DNA from: Castellaniella daejeonensis
GTDB taxonomy: Bacteria; Pseudomonadota; Gammaproteobacteria; Burkholderiales; Burkholderiaceae_B
Assembly (NCBI RefSeq): GCF_039523555.1
Contig: NZ_BAAAFN010000015.1
Span: 62,001-126,000 of the forward strand
Direction: 5' to 3'
DNA length: 64,000 bases
The notes beneath the pieces are model-generated. The model did not search any database and was not told the origin of the DNA. It worked only from the letters and a program-made list of their open reading frames with translations. Shown here in pieces: positions 27,123 through 37,100 of the stretch. Both the position numbers and the translations under genes were made by a program. Each line of letters begins with the position of its first letter. Positions within the stretch are counted from its first letter, which is position 1.

Positions 27123-27509
27123 CTAGGAATGACGGGCCAGCAGCAGCGCCTCGCACTCGGCCTGCTGGTGGCGGATTTCTTTCAGGGTTTCGTCCAGGTC
27201 GCGCCGCTGCTGTTCGAGCTTTGCGCGGTGGTTGGCGAGGACTTCGGCGTAGTGCCGCAACTGCGCCTCGCTGCTGGCGCCACCCTGGTCGTACAGGTTG
27301 ATCAGCGTGACGATTTCGGACAACTGCAGCCCCAGGCGCCGTCCGCGCAGGGCGAGCTTGAGCCGCGTGCGGTCGCGCGGCGCGTAGACGCGATTGCGGC
27401 CTTCGCGCGCCGGGCTGACGATGCCCTGATCCTCGTAGAAACGGATCGTGCGCGGCGTGACGCCGAATTCGCGGGCAAGCTCGGAAATTGTCCAGGTGGC
27501 TTGGCTCAT
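27123..27509 (-). CDS. liuR: MerR-family regulator of leucine/isovalerate degradation (LiuR)
   Basis: A 128-residue MerR-type regulator. The N-terminal winged helix reads WTISELAREFGVTPRTIRFYEDQGIV, followed by the R-x-Y wing and a long dimerisation helix. First gene of the operon liuR-liuA-aceK-thiolase-liuB-liuD. A nested palindrome between the -35 and -10 elements in front of it fits the MerR mode of action and autoregulation. The name rests on this operon context and domain type. Confidence 0.92.
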   Translation of the reverse strand: MSQATWTISELAREFGVTPRTIRFYEDQGIVSPAREGRNRVYAPRDRTRLKLALRGRRLGLQLSEIVTLINLYDQGGASSEAQLRHYAEVLANHRAKLEQQRRDLDETLKEIRHQQAECEALLLARHS

Positions 27510-27550
27510 GGGGCGGTCGTGATGCGGAACGAGGGGTGGAACCGGTGCCT

Positions 27551-27579
27551 ATTATGTATTACGTTTACGTCAACGTAAA
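27551..27579 (-). promoter_or_regulatory. liuR operon promoter and nested palindromic operator
   Basis: On the minus strand, TTTACG (27574-27579) and CATAAT (27551-27556) are 17 bp apart. Between and over them lie two interleaved inverted repeats: TTTACGT-CA-ACGTAAA (27564-27579) and TTACGTT...AACGTAA with a 6-bp spacer (27559-27578). The ACGT/ACGT core resembles published LiuR-type sites; binding by LiuR is inferred. A rightward CATAAT at 27593-27598 could serve the divergent hydrolase gene. Confidence 0.7.
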
Positions 27580-27634
27580 GAAGGAATTCTGACATAATGA
27601 TGAGAGAAAACCCGAACCGTCATGGAGACACGGC

Positions 27635-28720
27635 ATGAATCCGCTGGAAAACGAACTGGACTATCCCTGGGGCGATACCCTGCCCGGGCCCGGCCGTGCG
27701 CTGGAAGTGGCGGCGGACGTGCGCTGGATCCGCATGCCGCTGCCCTTCGCCCTGGATCACATCAACCTCTGGCTGCTGCGTGACCGCATCGGCGACCGCG
27801 AGGGCTGGACGGTGGTCGATTGCGGCATCGACCGGACCGAAGTGCGCGACTGCTGGGAAGCCGTGTTCGAGCAGGCGCTGGATGGGCTGCCGGTGTTGCG
27901 CGTGCTGGTCACCCACATGCATCCGGACCATGTCGGGCTGGCGCATTGGCTGTGCGCGCGCTGGCAGGCTCCGCTGTGGATGTCCATGACGGACTACGCA
28001 GTGGCCCGGCTGTGGGCGGGGTCGTCGGTGGCGGATTCGTCGGTCGAAGGCAGCGGCCCGTCCGGCGAGGGCGCGGCGCGGCATTTCGCCCGTCACGGGC
28101 TGGTCGATCCGCAGGCGCTGGACATGATCCGCGCCCGTCACGACTACTACACCCGCCTGGTGCCCGACATGCCGCCCCGTTTCCACCGCCTGATGCATGG
28201 CCAGGAAGTGTCCATCGGCGGGCGCGGCTGGCAGGTCATCGTGGGCCACGGCCATGCGCCCGAGCATGTCTCGCTGTGGTGTCCCGACCTGGGCACGCTG
28301 ATCTCGGGCGACATGGTGCTGCCGCGCATTTCCACCAACGTCAGCGTGTTCGACCTGGAGCCCGAGTCCGACCCCCTGCGCCTGTACCTGGATTCGCTGG
28401 TCGCCTACGAGCGCCTGCCGGAAGACGCCCTGGTGCTGCCGTCGCACGGCCGGCCCTTCCGGGGCCTGCACCGGCGCATCGCCCAGCAGCGGACGCACCA
28501 CGCCGAGCGCCTGGCCGAAGTCCTGGCCGCCTGCGAGCAGCCCGGCAGCGCCTACGACCTGCTGCCGGTGCTGTTCCATCGCAAGCTCGACATGCACCAG
28601 CTGTCCTTTGCCATGGGCGAAGCCATCGCCCACCTGCACGCCCTATACTTCCAGGGATCCCTGCGGCGCATCCTCGGCGAGGACGGGGTGTACCGGTTCC
28701 AGAGCATCCGACCTCAATGA
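27635..28720 (+). CDS. metallo-beta-lactamase fold hydrolase
   Basis: A 361-residue MBL-fold protein. The metal-binding signature is THMHPDHVGLAHW, with further ligands expected in VGHGHAPEH and PSHGRPF, and a long C-terminal helical region. The family includes thioesterases and glyoxalase II-like enzymes; the substrate is not predictable here. It is divergent from liuR, so it may share the liu operator and act on a pathway acyl-thioester, but that is speculative. ATG at 27635 follows a GGAGA Shine-Dalgarno. Confidence 0.88.
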   Translation: MNPLENELDYPWGDTLPGPGRALEVAADVRWIRMPLPFALDHINLWLLRDRIGDREGWTVVDCGIDRTEVRDCWEAVFEQALDGLPVLRVLVTHMHPDHVGLAHWLCARWQAPLWMSMTDYAVARLWAGSSVADSSVEGSGPSGEGAARHFARHGLVDPQALDMIRARHDYYTRLVPDMPPRFHRLMHGQEVSIGGRGWQVIVGHGHAPEHVSLWCPDLGTLISGDMVLPRISTNVSVFDLEPESDPLRLYLDSLVAYERLPEDALVLPSHGRPFRGLHRRIAQQRTHHAERLAEVLAACEQPGSAYDLLPVLFHRKLDMHQLSFAMGEAIAHLHALYFQGSLRRILGEDGVYRFQSIRPQ

Positions 28721-29943
28721 CAACCATCATGGCAACGCACGATCCCGATCGCATCGACACCCTGCTGCAGCATACCGGCCAGGCTCCCCTGGACCCCGTC
28801 ACCGGCTCCGGGCCGGTGGCGCTACCCTCGTACCGGACCAGCACGGTGCGCTTCGCCTCCATGGATGTCCTGGACCGGGCCCAGGCCGCCAAGCAGCGCG
28901 GCGAGCGCGTGCCCACCTACGGCCGGGTCGGGCTGCAGACCCACGAAGCCCTGGAAACCCTGCTGTGCCGTCTGGAAGGCGGCGAGCGGGCGTTCCTCGC
29001 GCCTTCGGGCATGGCGGCCATCAGCATGGCGCTCATGGCCTTGCTGGGGCAGGGCGATCATGCCCTGGTCGTGGACTGCGTCTACGGGCCGGTGCGCTAC
29101 CTGCACAAGACCGTCCTGTCGCGCATGGGGGTATCCATGGATTTCGTGCGCGGCAATCTGGCCGCGCTGCAGGCGGCCCTGCGCCCCGAAACGCGGGTGC
29201 TCTACCTGGAATCCCCGGGTTCGCTGCTGATGGAAATGCTGGACTTGCCGGCCCTGGCGCGCTGGGCGCACGAGCGCGGCCTGACCGTGGTGGCCGACAA
29301 CACCTGGGGCTCGGGCTACATCTACCGTCCGCTGGCCCTGGGGGCCGACGTCTCGGTGGTCGCGGCCACCAAGTACGTCGGCGGGCATTCCGACCTGATG
29401 CTGGGCGCGGCCGTGGCGCGCGATCCGGCATTGGTCGGCAAGCTGCACGAAACCCACTATGCCCTGGGCAGCACCGTCAGCGCCGACGACGCCTGGCTGG
29501 CCCTGCGCGGGGCACGCACGCTGGGGGTGCGCCTGCGCGCCTGCGCCGAAAATGCGATGGCAGTCTGCCGCTGGCTCGACGCCCAGCCGCAGGTGTCGCG
29601 GATCTTCTTTCCCGCGTGGCCCGACGACGCCGGCCACGCCCTGTGGCGGCGCGACGCGACGGGCGCCAACGGCCTGCTGGCCGTGGCCGTGGATTTCACA
29701 GAGGCCCAGGTGCGCCGCCTGATCGACAGCCTGCGGCTGTTCGGGATCGGCTATTCATGGGGCGGATACGAAAGCCTGGTCACGCAGGTCGAGCCCGGCG
29801 CCCTGGCCTCGCACGGCTATTGGGCGGAAATGGCCGACGCCCGCATGCAGGCCGGCACGGTGCTGCGCCTGCACATCGGCCTGGAAGACCCCGCCGACCT
29901 GATCGCGGACCTGGCTCAGGCATTCGCGGCGGCGCGCGCGTGA
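28717..29943 (+). CDS. metC: cystathionine beta-lyase (PLP-dependent Cys/Met metabolism family)
   Basis: PLP enzyme of 408 residues. The Schiff-base lysine is in AATKYVGGHSD; other family blocks are TYGRVGLQTHEALE, GERAFLAPSGMAAI and ADNTWGSGYIYRPL. The ATGA overlap with the preceding hydrolase gene favours the start at 28717; an in-frame ATG follows at 28729. Beta-lyase rather than gamma-synthase is suggested by the overall MetC-like pattern, with the usual family ambiguity. Confidence 0.88.
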   Translation: MTTIMATHDPDRIDTLLQHTGQAPLDPVTGSGPVALPSYRTSTVRFASMDVLDRAQAAKQRGERVPTYGRVGLQTHEALETLLCRLEGGERAFLAPSGMAAISMALMALLGQGDHALVVDCVYGPVRYLHKTVLSRMGVSMDFVRGNLAALQAALRPETRVLYLESPGSLLMEMLDLPALARWAHERGLTVVADNTWGSGYIYRPLALGADVSVVAATKYVGGHSDLMLGAAVARDPALVGKLHETHYALGSTVSADDAWLALRGARTLGVRLRACAENAMAVCRWLDAQPQVSRIFFPAWPDDAGHALWRRDATGANGLLAVAVDFTEAQVRRLIDSLRLFGIGYSWGGYESLVTQVEPGALASHGYWAEMADARMQAGTVLRLHIGLEDPADLIADLAQAFAAARA

Positions 29944-30016
29944 CGCACCGGCCGGGTCCCCCACCACTGCCGGGGCCCGCGGGTGCGCCGTGGCGCGGAT
30001 CGGGGCGGAGCAAGGC

Positions 30017-31093
30017 ATGGATTCCCTGACGCAGGTCGTCCTGGGCAGCAGCGTGGCCGCACTGGTGGTGCCCGAAAGGCACCGGCGCGTCGCGCTGGTC
30101 GCCGGGGGCATCCTGGGCACGTTGCCGGACCTGGACGTGTTCTGGTTCGGCCTGGCGGGCAGCGATGTCGTCACCCAGGTGACGTGGCATCGCGGCCCCT
30201 CGCACTCGTTGCCGGTGCTGGCGGTGGCCGGATGGCTGCTGTGGCTGTGGCTGAAGCGCAGGAGCGCCCTGGTCGGCGAATCACCGCGGCGCTGGTTGTG
30301 GGCGATCTGGCTGGCCCTGCTGACGCATCCGCTGCTCGATGCCTTCACGGTCTATGGAACCCAGCTGCTGTGGCCCCTGCAGATGCCGCCCGTGATGTGG
30401 TCGTCGATCTTCATCATCGATCCCGCCTACACGCTGCCGCTGCTGTTCGGCGTGATCCTGGCCTGGTGGCTGTCCCCCGGCGGGGCCGGGGCCGGGGCCG
30501 GTCCGGGTGCCGTGCGGCGCAGCCGGTCGGCGCACCGGTGGCTGGTCATCGGCCTGTCACTCAGCTCGCTTTATCTGGCCTGGAGCATGGCGGCCAAATG
30601 CACGGTGGACCGTATTGCCGCGCAAAGCCTGGCCACCATGGGATTGCAGGATGCTCCCCGCTTTTCCACACCGCTGCCCTTCAATACGCTGTTGTGGCGC
30701 GTGATCGTGATGGCGCCCGATGGCTATTGGATCGGAGACCGTTCGCTGATTGCCGATCGCGGGCGCATGCGGTTCATCTTCCGGCCCAGCGACACCCGGG
30801 CATTGGCGCAGCTGGCGGCCACGCCGCAGCTGCGGCGCCTGCTGTGGTTCACGCACGGCTTCGTCGGCGTGCAGGCACGGCAGCGCGGCGATGGCGCGCG
30901 GCGGCTGATCCTGTCGGATCTGCGGATGGGCCTGGAGCCGGACTATTTCTTCCGTTATGACATCGCCGGCCAGGATGCGGAAGGTCGCTGGCTTGCCGCC
31001 CCCGAGATCACGCGCATTCCTGCGCCCGGCAACCGCCTGTCGGGCCTGGCCTGGGTCTGGCGCCGGCTGCTTGGCCGCGAAGCGCAGCAGTGA
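30017..31093 (+). CDS. membrane-bound metal-dependent hydrolase (YdjM/DUF457 family)
   Basis: A 358-residue membrane protein that begins MDSLTQVVLGSSVAAL, the usual start of the family. Conserved putative metal residues occur in PDLDVFWF, HRGPSHS and THPLLDAFTVYGT. Several transmembrane helices precede a soluble C-terminal region. The ATG at 30017 was chosen because GGAGCAAGG lies just before it. The physiological substrate of the family is unknown; some homologues are induced by DNA damage or phospholipid stress. Confidence 0.87.
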   Translation: MDSLTQVVLGSSVAALVVPERHRRVALVAGGILGTLPDLDVFWFGLAGSDVVTQVTWHRGPSHSLPVLAVAGWLLWLWLKRRSALVGESPRRWLWAIWLALLTHPLLDAFTVYGTQLLWPLQMPPVMWSSIFIIDPAYTLPLLFGVILAWWLSPGGAGAGAGPGAVRRSRSAHRWLVIGLSLSSLYLAWSMAAKCTVDRIAAQSLATMGLQDAPRFSTPLPFNTLLWRVIVMAPDGYWIGDRSLIADRGRMRFIFRPSDTRALAQLAATPQLRRLLWFTHGFVGVQARQRGDGARRLILSDLRMGLEPDYFFRYDIAGQDAEGRWLAAPEITRIPAPGNRLSGLAWVWRRLLGREAQQ

Positions 31094-31116
31094 GGCCGCC
31101 GGCGCGGCCGGCATTG

Positions 31117-31737
31117 CTACTGGGCCAGCAGCTGCTTGACCAGCTTGTCGGCCTCGTCGACGGCGCCCTGGTAGGTGCCGGTCTGCGCGGGCGAGGTCAG
31201 GTAGCGGCCGCCGATGGCGAGTGTCGGCGTGCCTTCCACGTGGTAGGACTTGGTCAGTTCGTCCGCGCGCGAGATCTTGGTCTGCACGCCGAATGAGTTG
31301 AACGCGTCGGTGAAGGCCTGGCGATCCAGGCCCTGGGCTACGGCCCAGTCGATGATTTCCTTGGCCTGGGTCAGGTCCTTGTGCTCTTCATGGATGGCCT
31401 TGAAGACTTGCGGATGCAGATCCAGGCGGTCCAGCGCTTCCAGTGTGTAGTACAGCCGCTGCATGTCGCGCATGCTGGCGTTGAAAGCGACCGGAACGCT
31501 CTTGAAGACCACCCCGTCGGGCAGGGTCTTGCGCCATTTTTCGACCAGGGGCTCGATGGCGTTGCAGTGCGGGCAGGTGTAGAAGAAGAATTCCAGCACC
31601 TCGACCTTGCCCGGAGTGTCGGACGGCTGGACCGGATCCAGCGTGTCGTAGGGCGCCGCCTGTGCGGGCGCCATGGCCAGCGCGGCCAGGCCCAGGACCA
31701 GGCCCGACAGCAGACGGGAAAACAGGGCGTTCTTCAT
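31117..31737 (-). CDS. dsbA: thiol:disulfide interchange protein DsbA
   Basis: Periplasmic disulfide-forming oxidoreductase of 206 residues. A Sec signal (hydrophobic segment ending APAQA) leads into a thioredoxin fold with the CPHC active site (FFYTCPHCNAIEP) and the cis-proline loop EGTPTLAIGG. It lies downstream of the SPOR-domain gene in the argS-SPOR-dsbA order common in beta-proteobacteria. It converges on the YdjM-type gene 23 bases away. Confidence 0.95.
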   Translation of the reverse strand: MKNALFSRLLSGLVLGLAALAMAPAQAAPYDTLDPVQPSDTPGKVEVLEFFFYTCPHCNAIEPLVEKWRKTLPDGVVFKSVPVAFNASMRDMQRLYYTLEALDRLDLHPQVFKAIHEEHKDLTQAKEIIDWAVAQGLDRQAFTDAFNSFGVQTKISRADELTKSYHVEGTPTLAIGGRYLTSPAQTGTYQGAVDEADKLVKQLLAQ

Positions 31738-31759
31738 GGGTGCTCCTTGGTACGTCGGT

Positions 31760-32449
31760 TCAGGGGCGTACGACCGTCGATTCGATCTTGTCGTCGCCCA
31801 GGCGGGTCCGGGCGCGATTCATTTCGTCGATGCCCTTGAAGGGGCCGACGCGCACGCGGTTGATGGGGGCGCCGTTGGATTCGCCGGTCTCGATGCGCAC
31901 CGGCAGGCCCAGCAGGACGACCCGGGCCAGCATGGCCTGGGCTTCCTTTTCCGAGCGGAAGGCGCCGGTCTGCAGGTAATAGGTGGTTTGCGTGCCGGGC
32001 GCCGGCCGGGCTGCGGGCGGCGGGGGCGGAGGCGGCGGAATCGGCTGGCCCGTTTGCGCGGCGGCCTGGGTCTGGCCCGGCGCAGGTTTGGCGTCTGGCT
32101 TGTCGAGCCCGGCGATGATCTGGCCGATGGCGTCGGACAGGGGGTTTTCCGGCGGAGCGCCGGGTTCCGGCGCCGGAGCGGGCGGATTGATGGCGCTGCC
32201 GCCCTGCGAGGTCGAGCGGGTGCCGGCCGGACCGTCCTTGCCGTACAGGGCGATGTTCGGGTCCGGCGCATTCTTCACGTCCGGCAGCAGGGTGGTGGGG
32301 GCGTCGCGGCTGGCCTTGTCCTTGAAGGGCATGGGCGCCTTGGTGACGAACAGCGCCACGGCCACGGCCGCGGCCACGCCGAGCACCATGCCCAGGACCA
32401 GGCCGAACCAGGCGCCGCCGGACCGCGAGGATTTCTTGCGCGCAGCCAT
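31760..32449 (-). CDS. SPOR-domain cell-division/envelope protein (FtsN-like)
   Basis: A 229-residue bitopic protein. A short basic cytoplasmic tail and one transmembrane helix (about residues 12-35) are followed by a Pro/Ala-rich periplasmic linker. The C-terminal SPOR domain (TYYLQTGAFRSEKEAQAMLARV to the end) binds denuded glycan at septa in this family. It starts 4 bases downstream of argS, a common arrangement. FtsN identity is plausible but not proven. Confidence 0.92.
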   Translation of the reverse strand: MAARKKSSRSGGAWFGLVLGMVLGVAAAVAVALFVTKAPMPFKDKASRDAPTTLLPDVKNAPDPNIALYGKDGPAGTRSTSQGGSAINPPAPAPEPGAPPENPLSDAIGQIIAGLDKPDAKPAPGQTQAAAQTGQPIPPPPPPPPAARPAPGTQTTYYLQTGAFRSEKEAQAMLARVVLLGLPVRIETGESNGAPINRVRVGPFKGIDEMNRARTRLGDDKIESTVVRP

Positions 32450-32453
32450 GGCG

Positions 32454-34136
32454 TTACATGCGCTCGGGGGCGCTGACCCCCAGGAGGCCCAGGCCGTTGG
32501 CGATCACCTGGGCGGTGGCGCGGGCCAGGCGCAGGCGGGCGGCGCCCAGCGCGGGGTCGTCCACCAGGATGCGTTCGGCGTTGTACCAGGCGTGGAAGTC
32601 GGCGGCGCAGTCGCGCAGCCAGAACGCCAGCTGGTGCGGGGCCAGTTCGCGGGCAGCCTGGGTCAGCACGCCGGGATATTCGGCCAGGCGCTTGAGCAGC
32701 GCGATTTCCGTGGGTGCCGTCAGCAGGGACGGATCGGCTGCGGCGCCCTGGCCGCTGGCGTCGTGCTGGCGCAGCAGCGAATGGATGCGGGCGTGCGCGT
32801 ACTGGATGTAGTAGACCGGGTTTTCTTCGCTGTGCGACAGGGCCAGGTCGATGTCGAAGACGAATTCGGAATCGGCGCGACGCTGGGCCAGGAAGAAGCG
32901 CACCGCATCGCGCCCGACCCAGTCGATCAGGTCGCGCAGGGTGACGTAGCTGCCTGCGCGCTTGGAGATCTTGACCTCGGTGCCGTCGCGCATGACGCGC
33001 ACCATCTTGTGCAGCACGTAGGCCGGGTAGTCGGCCGGGATGCCCAGGCCCAGGCCCTGCAGGCCGGCGCGCACGCGGGCGATGGTGCCGTGGTGGTCGG
33101 TGCCCTGGATGTTGATGGCATGGTGAAAGCCGCGTTCCCACTTGGCCACGTGGTAGGCCACGTCAGGCACGAAGTAGGTGTAACCGCCCTCGGACTTGCG
33201 CATGACGCGGTCCTTGTCGTCGCCAGTGCCCAGTTCGGTCGTGCGCAGCCACAGCGCGCCGTCCTGCTCGTAGGTGTGGCCGGCGTCTATCAGGGCCTGG
33301 ACGGTGCGCTCGACGCGGCCACTGGTGTAGAGCGAGCTTTCCAGGTAGTAGTTGTCGAAGCGCAGGTCGAAGGCCTGCAGGTCCAGATCCTGCTCGCGGC
33401 GCAGATAGGCCACGGAGAAGCGCCGGATGGCGTCCAGGTCGTCGAGGTCGCCCGATGCCTGGACGGGCTCGCCGTCGCTGGCCTGGACGGTGGCGCGGGC
33501 CAGATAGTCGCGCGCGATGTCCTGGATGTATTCGCCCCGGTAGCCGTCGGCGGGGAAGGCCGGGTCGTCGGGCTCGATGCCGCGCGCCCGCGCCTGGACG
33601 CTGATCGCCAGGTTGTGGATCTGGTTGCCGGCGTCGTTGTAGTAGAACTCGCGCGAGACCTGGGCGCCCTGGGTGGCGAACAGGCGGCAGATGGAGTCGC
33701 CGAGGGCGGCCTGGCGGGCATGCCCCACGTGCAGCGGGCCGGTCGGGTTGGCGGAGACGAATTCCACCAGCACGCGCTCGTCGGTGGCGGGGCGGTGGCC
33801 GTAATGCTCGCCCTGGGCCTGGATGGCGTCCAGGACGGCCTGATGGGCGGCGGCCGACAGGCGGAAATTGATGAAGCCCGGTCCTGCGACTTCGGCCGAA
33901 TCGATCAGGCCGGCTGCGTCCGGGTGGGCCAGGACGCCTTCCACGACGGCCTGGGCGAGTTCGCGCGGGTTGCGGCGAGCCGCGCGGGCAGCCTGCATGG
34001 CGACGTTGCTGGCCACGTCGCCGTGAGCGGCGATCTTGGGGCGTTCGAGGGTGACGTCCGGCACCTGGCCGGGTATCAGGGAGTCCAGGACGGAGCGGAG
34101 GATGGCGGTGAGCCGGGTGTGTTGCTCTGGTAGCAT
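32454..34136 (-). CDS. argS: arginyl-tRNA synthetase
   Basis: Class I synthetase of 560 residues. The N-terminal Arg-specific domain is followed by the HIGH-type motif in NPTGPLHVGHARQAALGD. The KMSKS region reads KISKRAGSYVTLRDL, close to the usual MSKRAG of this family. The C-terminal DALR anticodon-binding domain runs to the end (RLARATAQVIANGLGLLGVSAPERM). It is upstream of the SPOR and dsbA genes on the same strand. Confidence 0.97.
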   Translation of the reverse strand: MLPEQHTRLTAILRSVLDSLIPGQVPDVTLERPKIAAHGDVASNVAMQAARAARRNPRELAQAVVEGVLAHPDAAGLIDSAEVAGPGFINFRLSAAAHQAVLDAIQAQGEHYGHRPATDERVLVEFVSANPTGPLHVGHARQAALGDSICRLFATQGAQVSREFYYNDAGNQIHNLAISVQARARGIEPDDPAFPADGYRGEYIQDIARDYLARATVQASDGEPVQASGDLDDLDAIRRFSVAYLRREQDLDLQAFDLRFDNYYLESSLYTSGRVERTVQALIDAGHTYEQDGALWLRTTELGTGDDKDRVMRKSEGGYTYFVPDVAYHVAKWERGFHHAINIQGTDHHGTIARVRAGLQGLGLGIPADYPAYVLHKMVRVMRDGTEVKISKRAGSYVTLRDLIDWVGRDAVRFFLAQRRADSEFVFDIDLALSHSEENPVYYIQYAHARIHSLLRQHDASGQGAAADPSLLTAPTEIALLKRLAEYPGVLTQAARELAPHQLAFWLRDCAADFHAWYNAERILVDDPALGAARLRLARATAQVIANGLGLLGVSAPERM

Positions 34137-34177
34137 GGTGTCCGTATCTGAGGGTATCCCGAAATGATAGCCCGATT

Positions 34178-37100
34178 TCAGGGCCGCCGTGCCGGCGGCG
34201 CCATTCCGGGCAGGCCCAGCGCCGTCTCCAGCCAGGCGCCATAGGTGGCCATGTCCACGTGGCCGGCCACGGACGCCGGATCCCCGCCCGTGCCGTCCGC
34301 CCGGCGGATGAATGCCTCGACGATGCGCCGCTGTTCGTCGCCCAGGCGCGCGTCGGCGCCCTGGAGCCCGATCGTTCGCGCCGTGGCGTCCTGCAGCGCC
34401 CGGTCGCCCGGCGGCAGGCCGCGCAAGGCGGGGGTACGCTCGTCGTGCAGCAGCGGGCGCGACACCGTCCGGTCTGCCGGCGCCAGCTCTGCCAGGGGCA
34501 CCAGGGCGGCCAGGGCCTGCCAGCGCATCCAGTTCAGGGCGACGTCCGACAGGTCGCCGTCGGGAATGGGCTGCATCCGCTCATCCAGCAGCAGGCCGCC
34601 GCCGATGTCGGCGTGGGCGCCAATGAAGGGCGCCTCGACCGTGTTGCCGGTGTCGCCGGCCGCCGAGACCAGGGGAAACAGTGCCCGCAGTTCGTGCAGC
34701 GCCACTGCGTGGGCCACCCAATGCCAGGCGCCGGCGATGCCCAGATCGAAACCGGCATTGGCGGCGCCCAGCAGCCCGAATTGCGCCACGGTATCGAACA
34801 GGCCCAGGAAGCGCAGGTCGACGCACAGGCCGATGCTGCCCCGCAACGGGTCGTCGTAGGAGAACCAGCCGTCGCGGGTGTGCCGTGCGATGCGGTTGGC
34901 GAAGTCGCGAGCCAGGGCCGCCCCGCGCGAATAGCCCAGGATGTCGATGGGCACCGGCGCGGCGGCGCCCTGGGCCCGGTCCAGGGCGTTCAGCAGGGAC
35001 TGCCACTGATTCTGCAGGATCTGGCGGCTGCCGGCGGCGGTGATGGCGTCCCAGTCGGTGTAGTAGGCGTTGCCCGGTCCGGCGTGATAGTAGGCCGGGC
35101 CGTCTTCGTAGGATTGCGCGAGCTTCCAGACGTTGCCCTGGTTGCGCGGCCCGTAGCGCGTGCCGTCGAAGGCCAGCAGGATCAGGCCCAGGGGGTCGGC
35201 GTGGCGCAGGGGCTGCTGGGCGGCGTATCCCAGGGCCTGCTGGCCGGGCAGCGGCCCCAGGGGGTCGGGTTCCAGGTAATGGCCGCGTTCCGGCAGGAAG
35301 GTGCGAAAGACATTGTCGTGCCAGCCTGTCGCCGGGTCTTCGTCCTGGCCCGGCCGCCGCAGGGGCAGGTCCAGGTCGCCGCGCAGGCGGGTCGCGCGGC
35401 CCAGCGCATCGTAGCGGGCCGCCCAACGCACGGCGCGGTCCGCGTCGGTGGCCAGGACGGGAGCGCCCAGCAGGTCGGCGTGCAGGTAATACAGGCGGGT
35501 GCGGCCATCGGCTTCCGTGTGCAGCAGGCCGACGGGGACTTCGCCGGCGTACAGGTAGCGCTGGGTGATGCCGAAGGCCTGTGGGTGCCCCGGATGCGGG
35601 GCCGGCCGCCGCCAGATGGCCGCCAGGCGGTTGTCCAGGTAGTAGCGTTCGGTTTCCTGGCCATCCAGGATGGCGCGGATCCGCTGGCCCCGGGCATTGT
35701 GGGCGTAGCGGGCCAGGACCCGGCCGGCTTCCCGCACTTCGGCAGGCCTGCCCTGGGCCTGGTAGCGCACGCCGCGGCCGCCGACCGCCAGGGGCAGCCC
35801 GCCGGCATCGCGGGTGATCGGTGGCGTGAAGGGCTGGTCTCCGGGCAGGGACGGTGCTGGCGCGGGCCGGGGCGCGTCGTGCGGCGCAGCCGGCGTGCCG
35901 CCCCTGCGCGTGGCATCCGGTGCAAAGGTGTGCCGGTCGAGTCGGGCCGCCAGGCGGCCGTCCTCGCCCCAGGCCAGCCAGGTCCGGGTGGCCGCGTCCT
36001 GGATGCCGGCCAGCCGGTCCCGGTCGTCGTAGGCCAGGAGCAGGTGGTGCCAGTGGCTGGCGGGCGGCGAAGCCGCGGCCGCCGGGGGCGGCGAGCTTCC
36101 GGCGGCCGCGGGCATCGCGCCGGGCGTTTCTGCCGGACCGGGCGCCAGGAACGTGCTCAGGCGCACGACCCGGCCGCGTGCGTCGTGGCGCCTTCGCTCG
36201 CCCCACATGATGCGCGGCCCGTCGGACACGACCAGAGTTTCGGCCTGCCCGCCCGGCCCGGCGGCCGTGCGCAGCCACAGCCCGTTGCCGTAGCGGTAGC
36301 CGGCGAGGCCCGGGATGGATTCGATGACGGTATGGAGCGTGCCGTCGGCGGCTTCCCAGTCCAGGCGGTGCAGGCGGCCCGTTTCGGACCAGGCATAGCG
36401 CAGCGCCCCGCCTTCGGGCAGGTCGTGGCGCGCCAGGCGCCCCCGCTCGTCGTAGGCGAAGCGTTCCCGGTAGGCCACATCTCCGCCGGGACGGGGTCGA
36501 TGGACGGCGCGCGCCGTCACCCGGCCGTGCGTATCGTGCTGCAGGTATTCGGTTTCCTCGGGGTGCGACAGGCGGATCGGCCGGTCGCCCCGCCAGCGCA
36601 GGCCGACCTCCAGCGTCGGCAGTCCGGGCGCCGCATGCAGCAGCCGCACGGGGCGGCCGATGGCATCGCGGCGGATGTCCGTGCGCCTGCCGCCGGCCCG
36701 TTCCTGGCCGGACAGCCGGCCCTGCGGATCATAGGCAAGCCGGGTCGTGCCCGTCAGCCGGCTGGACCAACGCACCAGCCGGCCTTCGGGGGCATAGTCC
36801 AGGCGCAGTCCGGGCCAGCCGCCGTGCGCCTCGGCCAGTGCCCGGATCCGGTCGTCCGGCGTGTGCCGGATGCGCAGCCCGCCGATGGCGGCCAGCCGGC
36901 CCCGGGCGTCGTGGTCGATGCCCAGGACGGTTTCCGGGCAGGCCGCGCAGGCAGACGTGCGCATCGAGCGTGGCACGAGCCTGCCGCCTTGCAGGGCATG
37001 GCGCACTTCCGCCCAGCCGTGGGCCGATGCCACCCGGGTCGGGCCACTGTCCGGCCGGCCGGGCGGATAGTGCAGTTGCAGGCGCCCGGTCGTTGTACCG

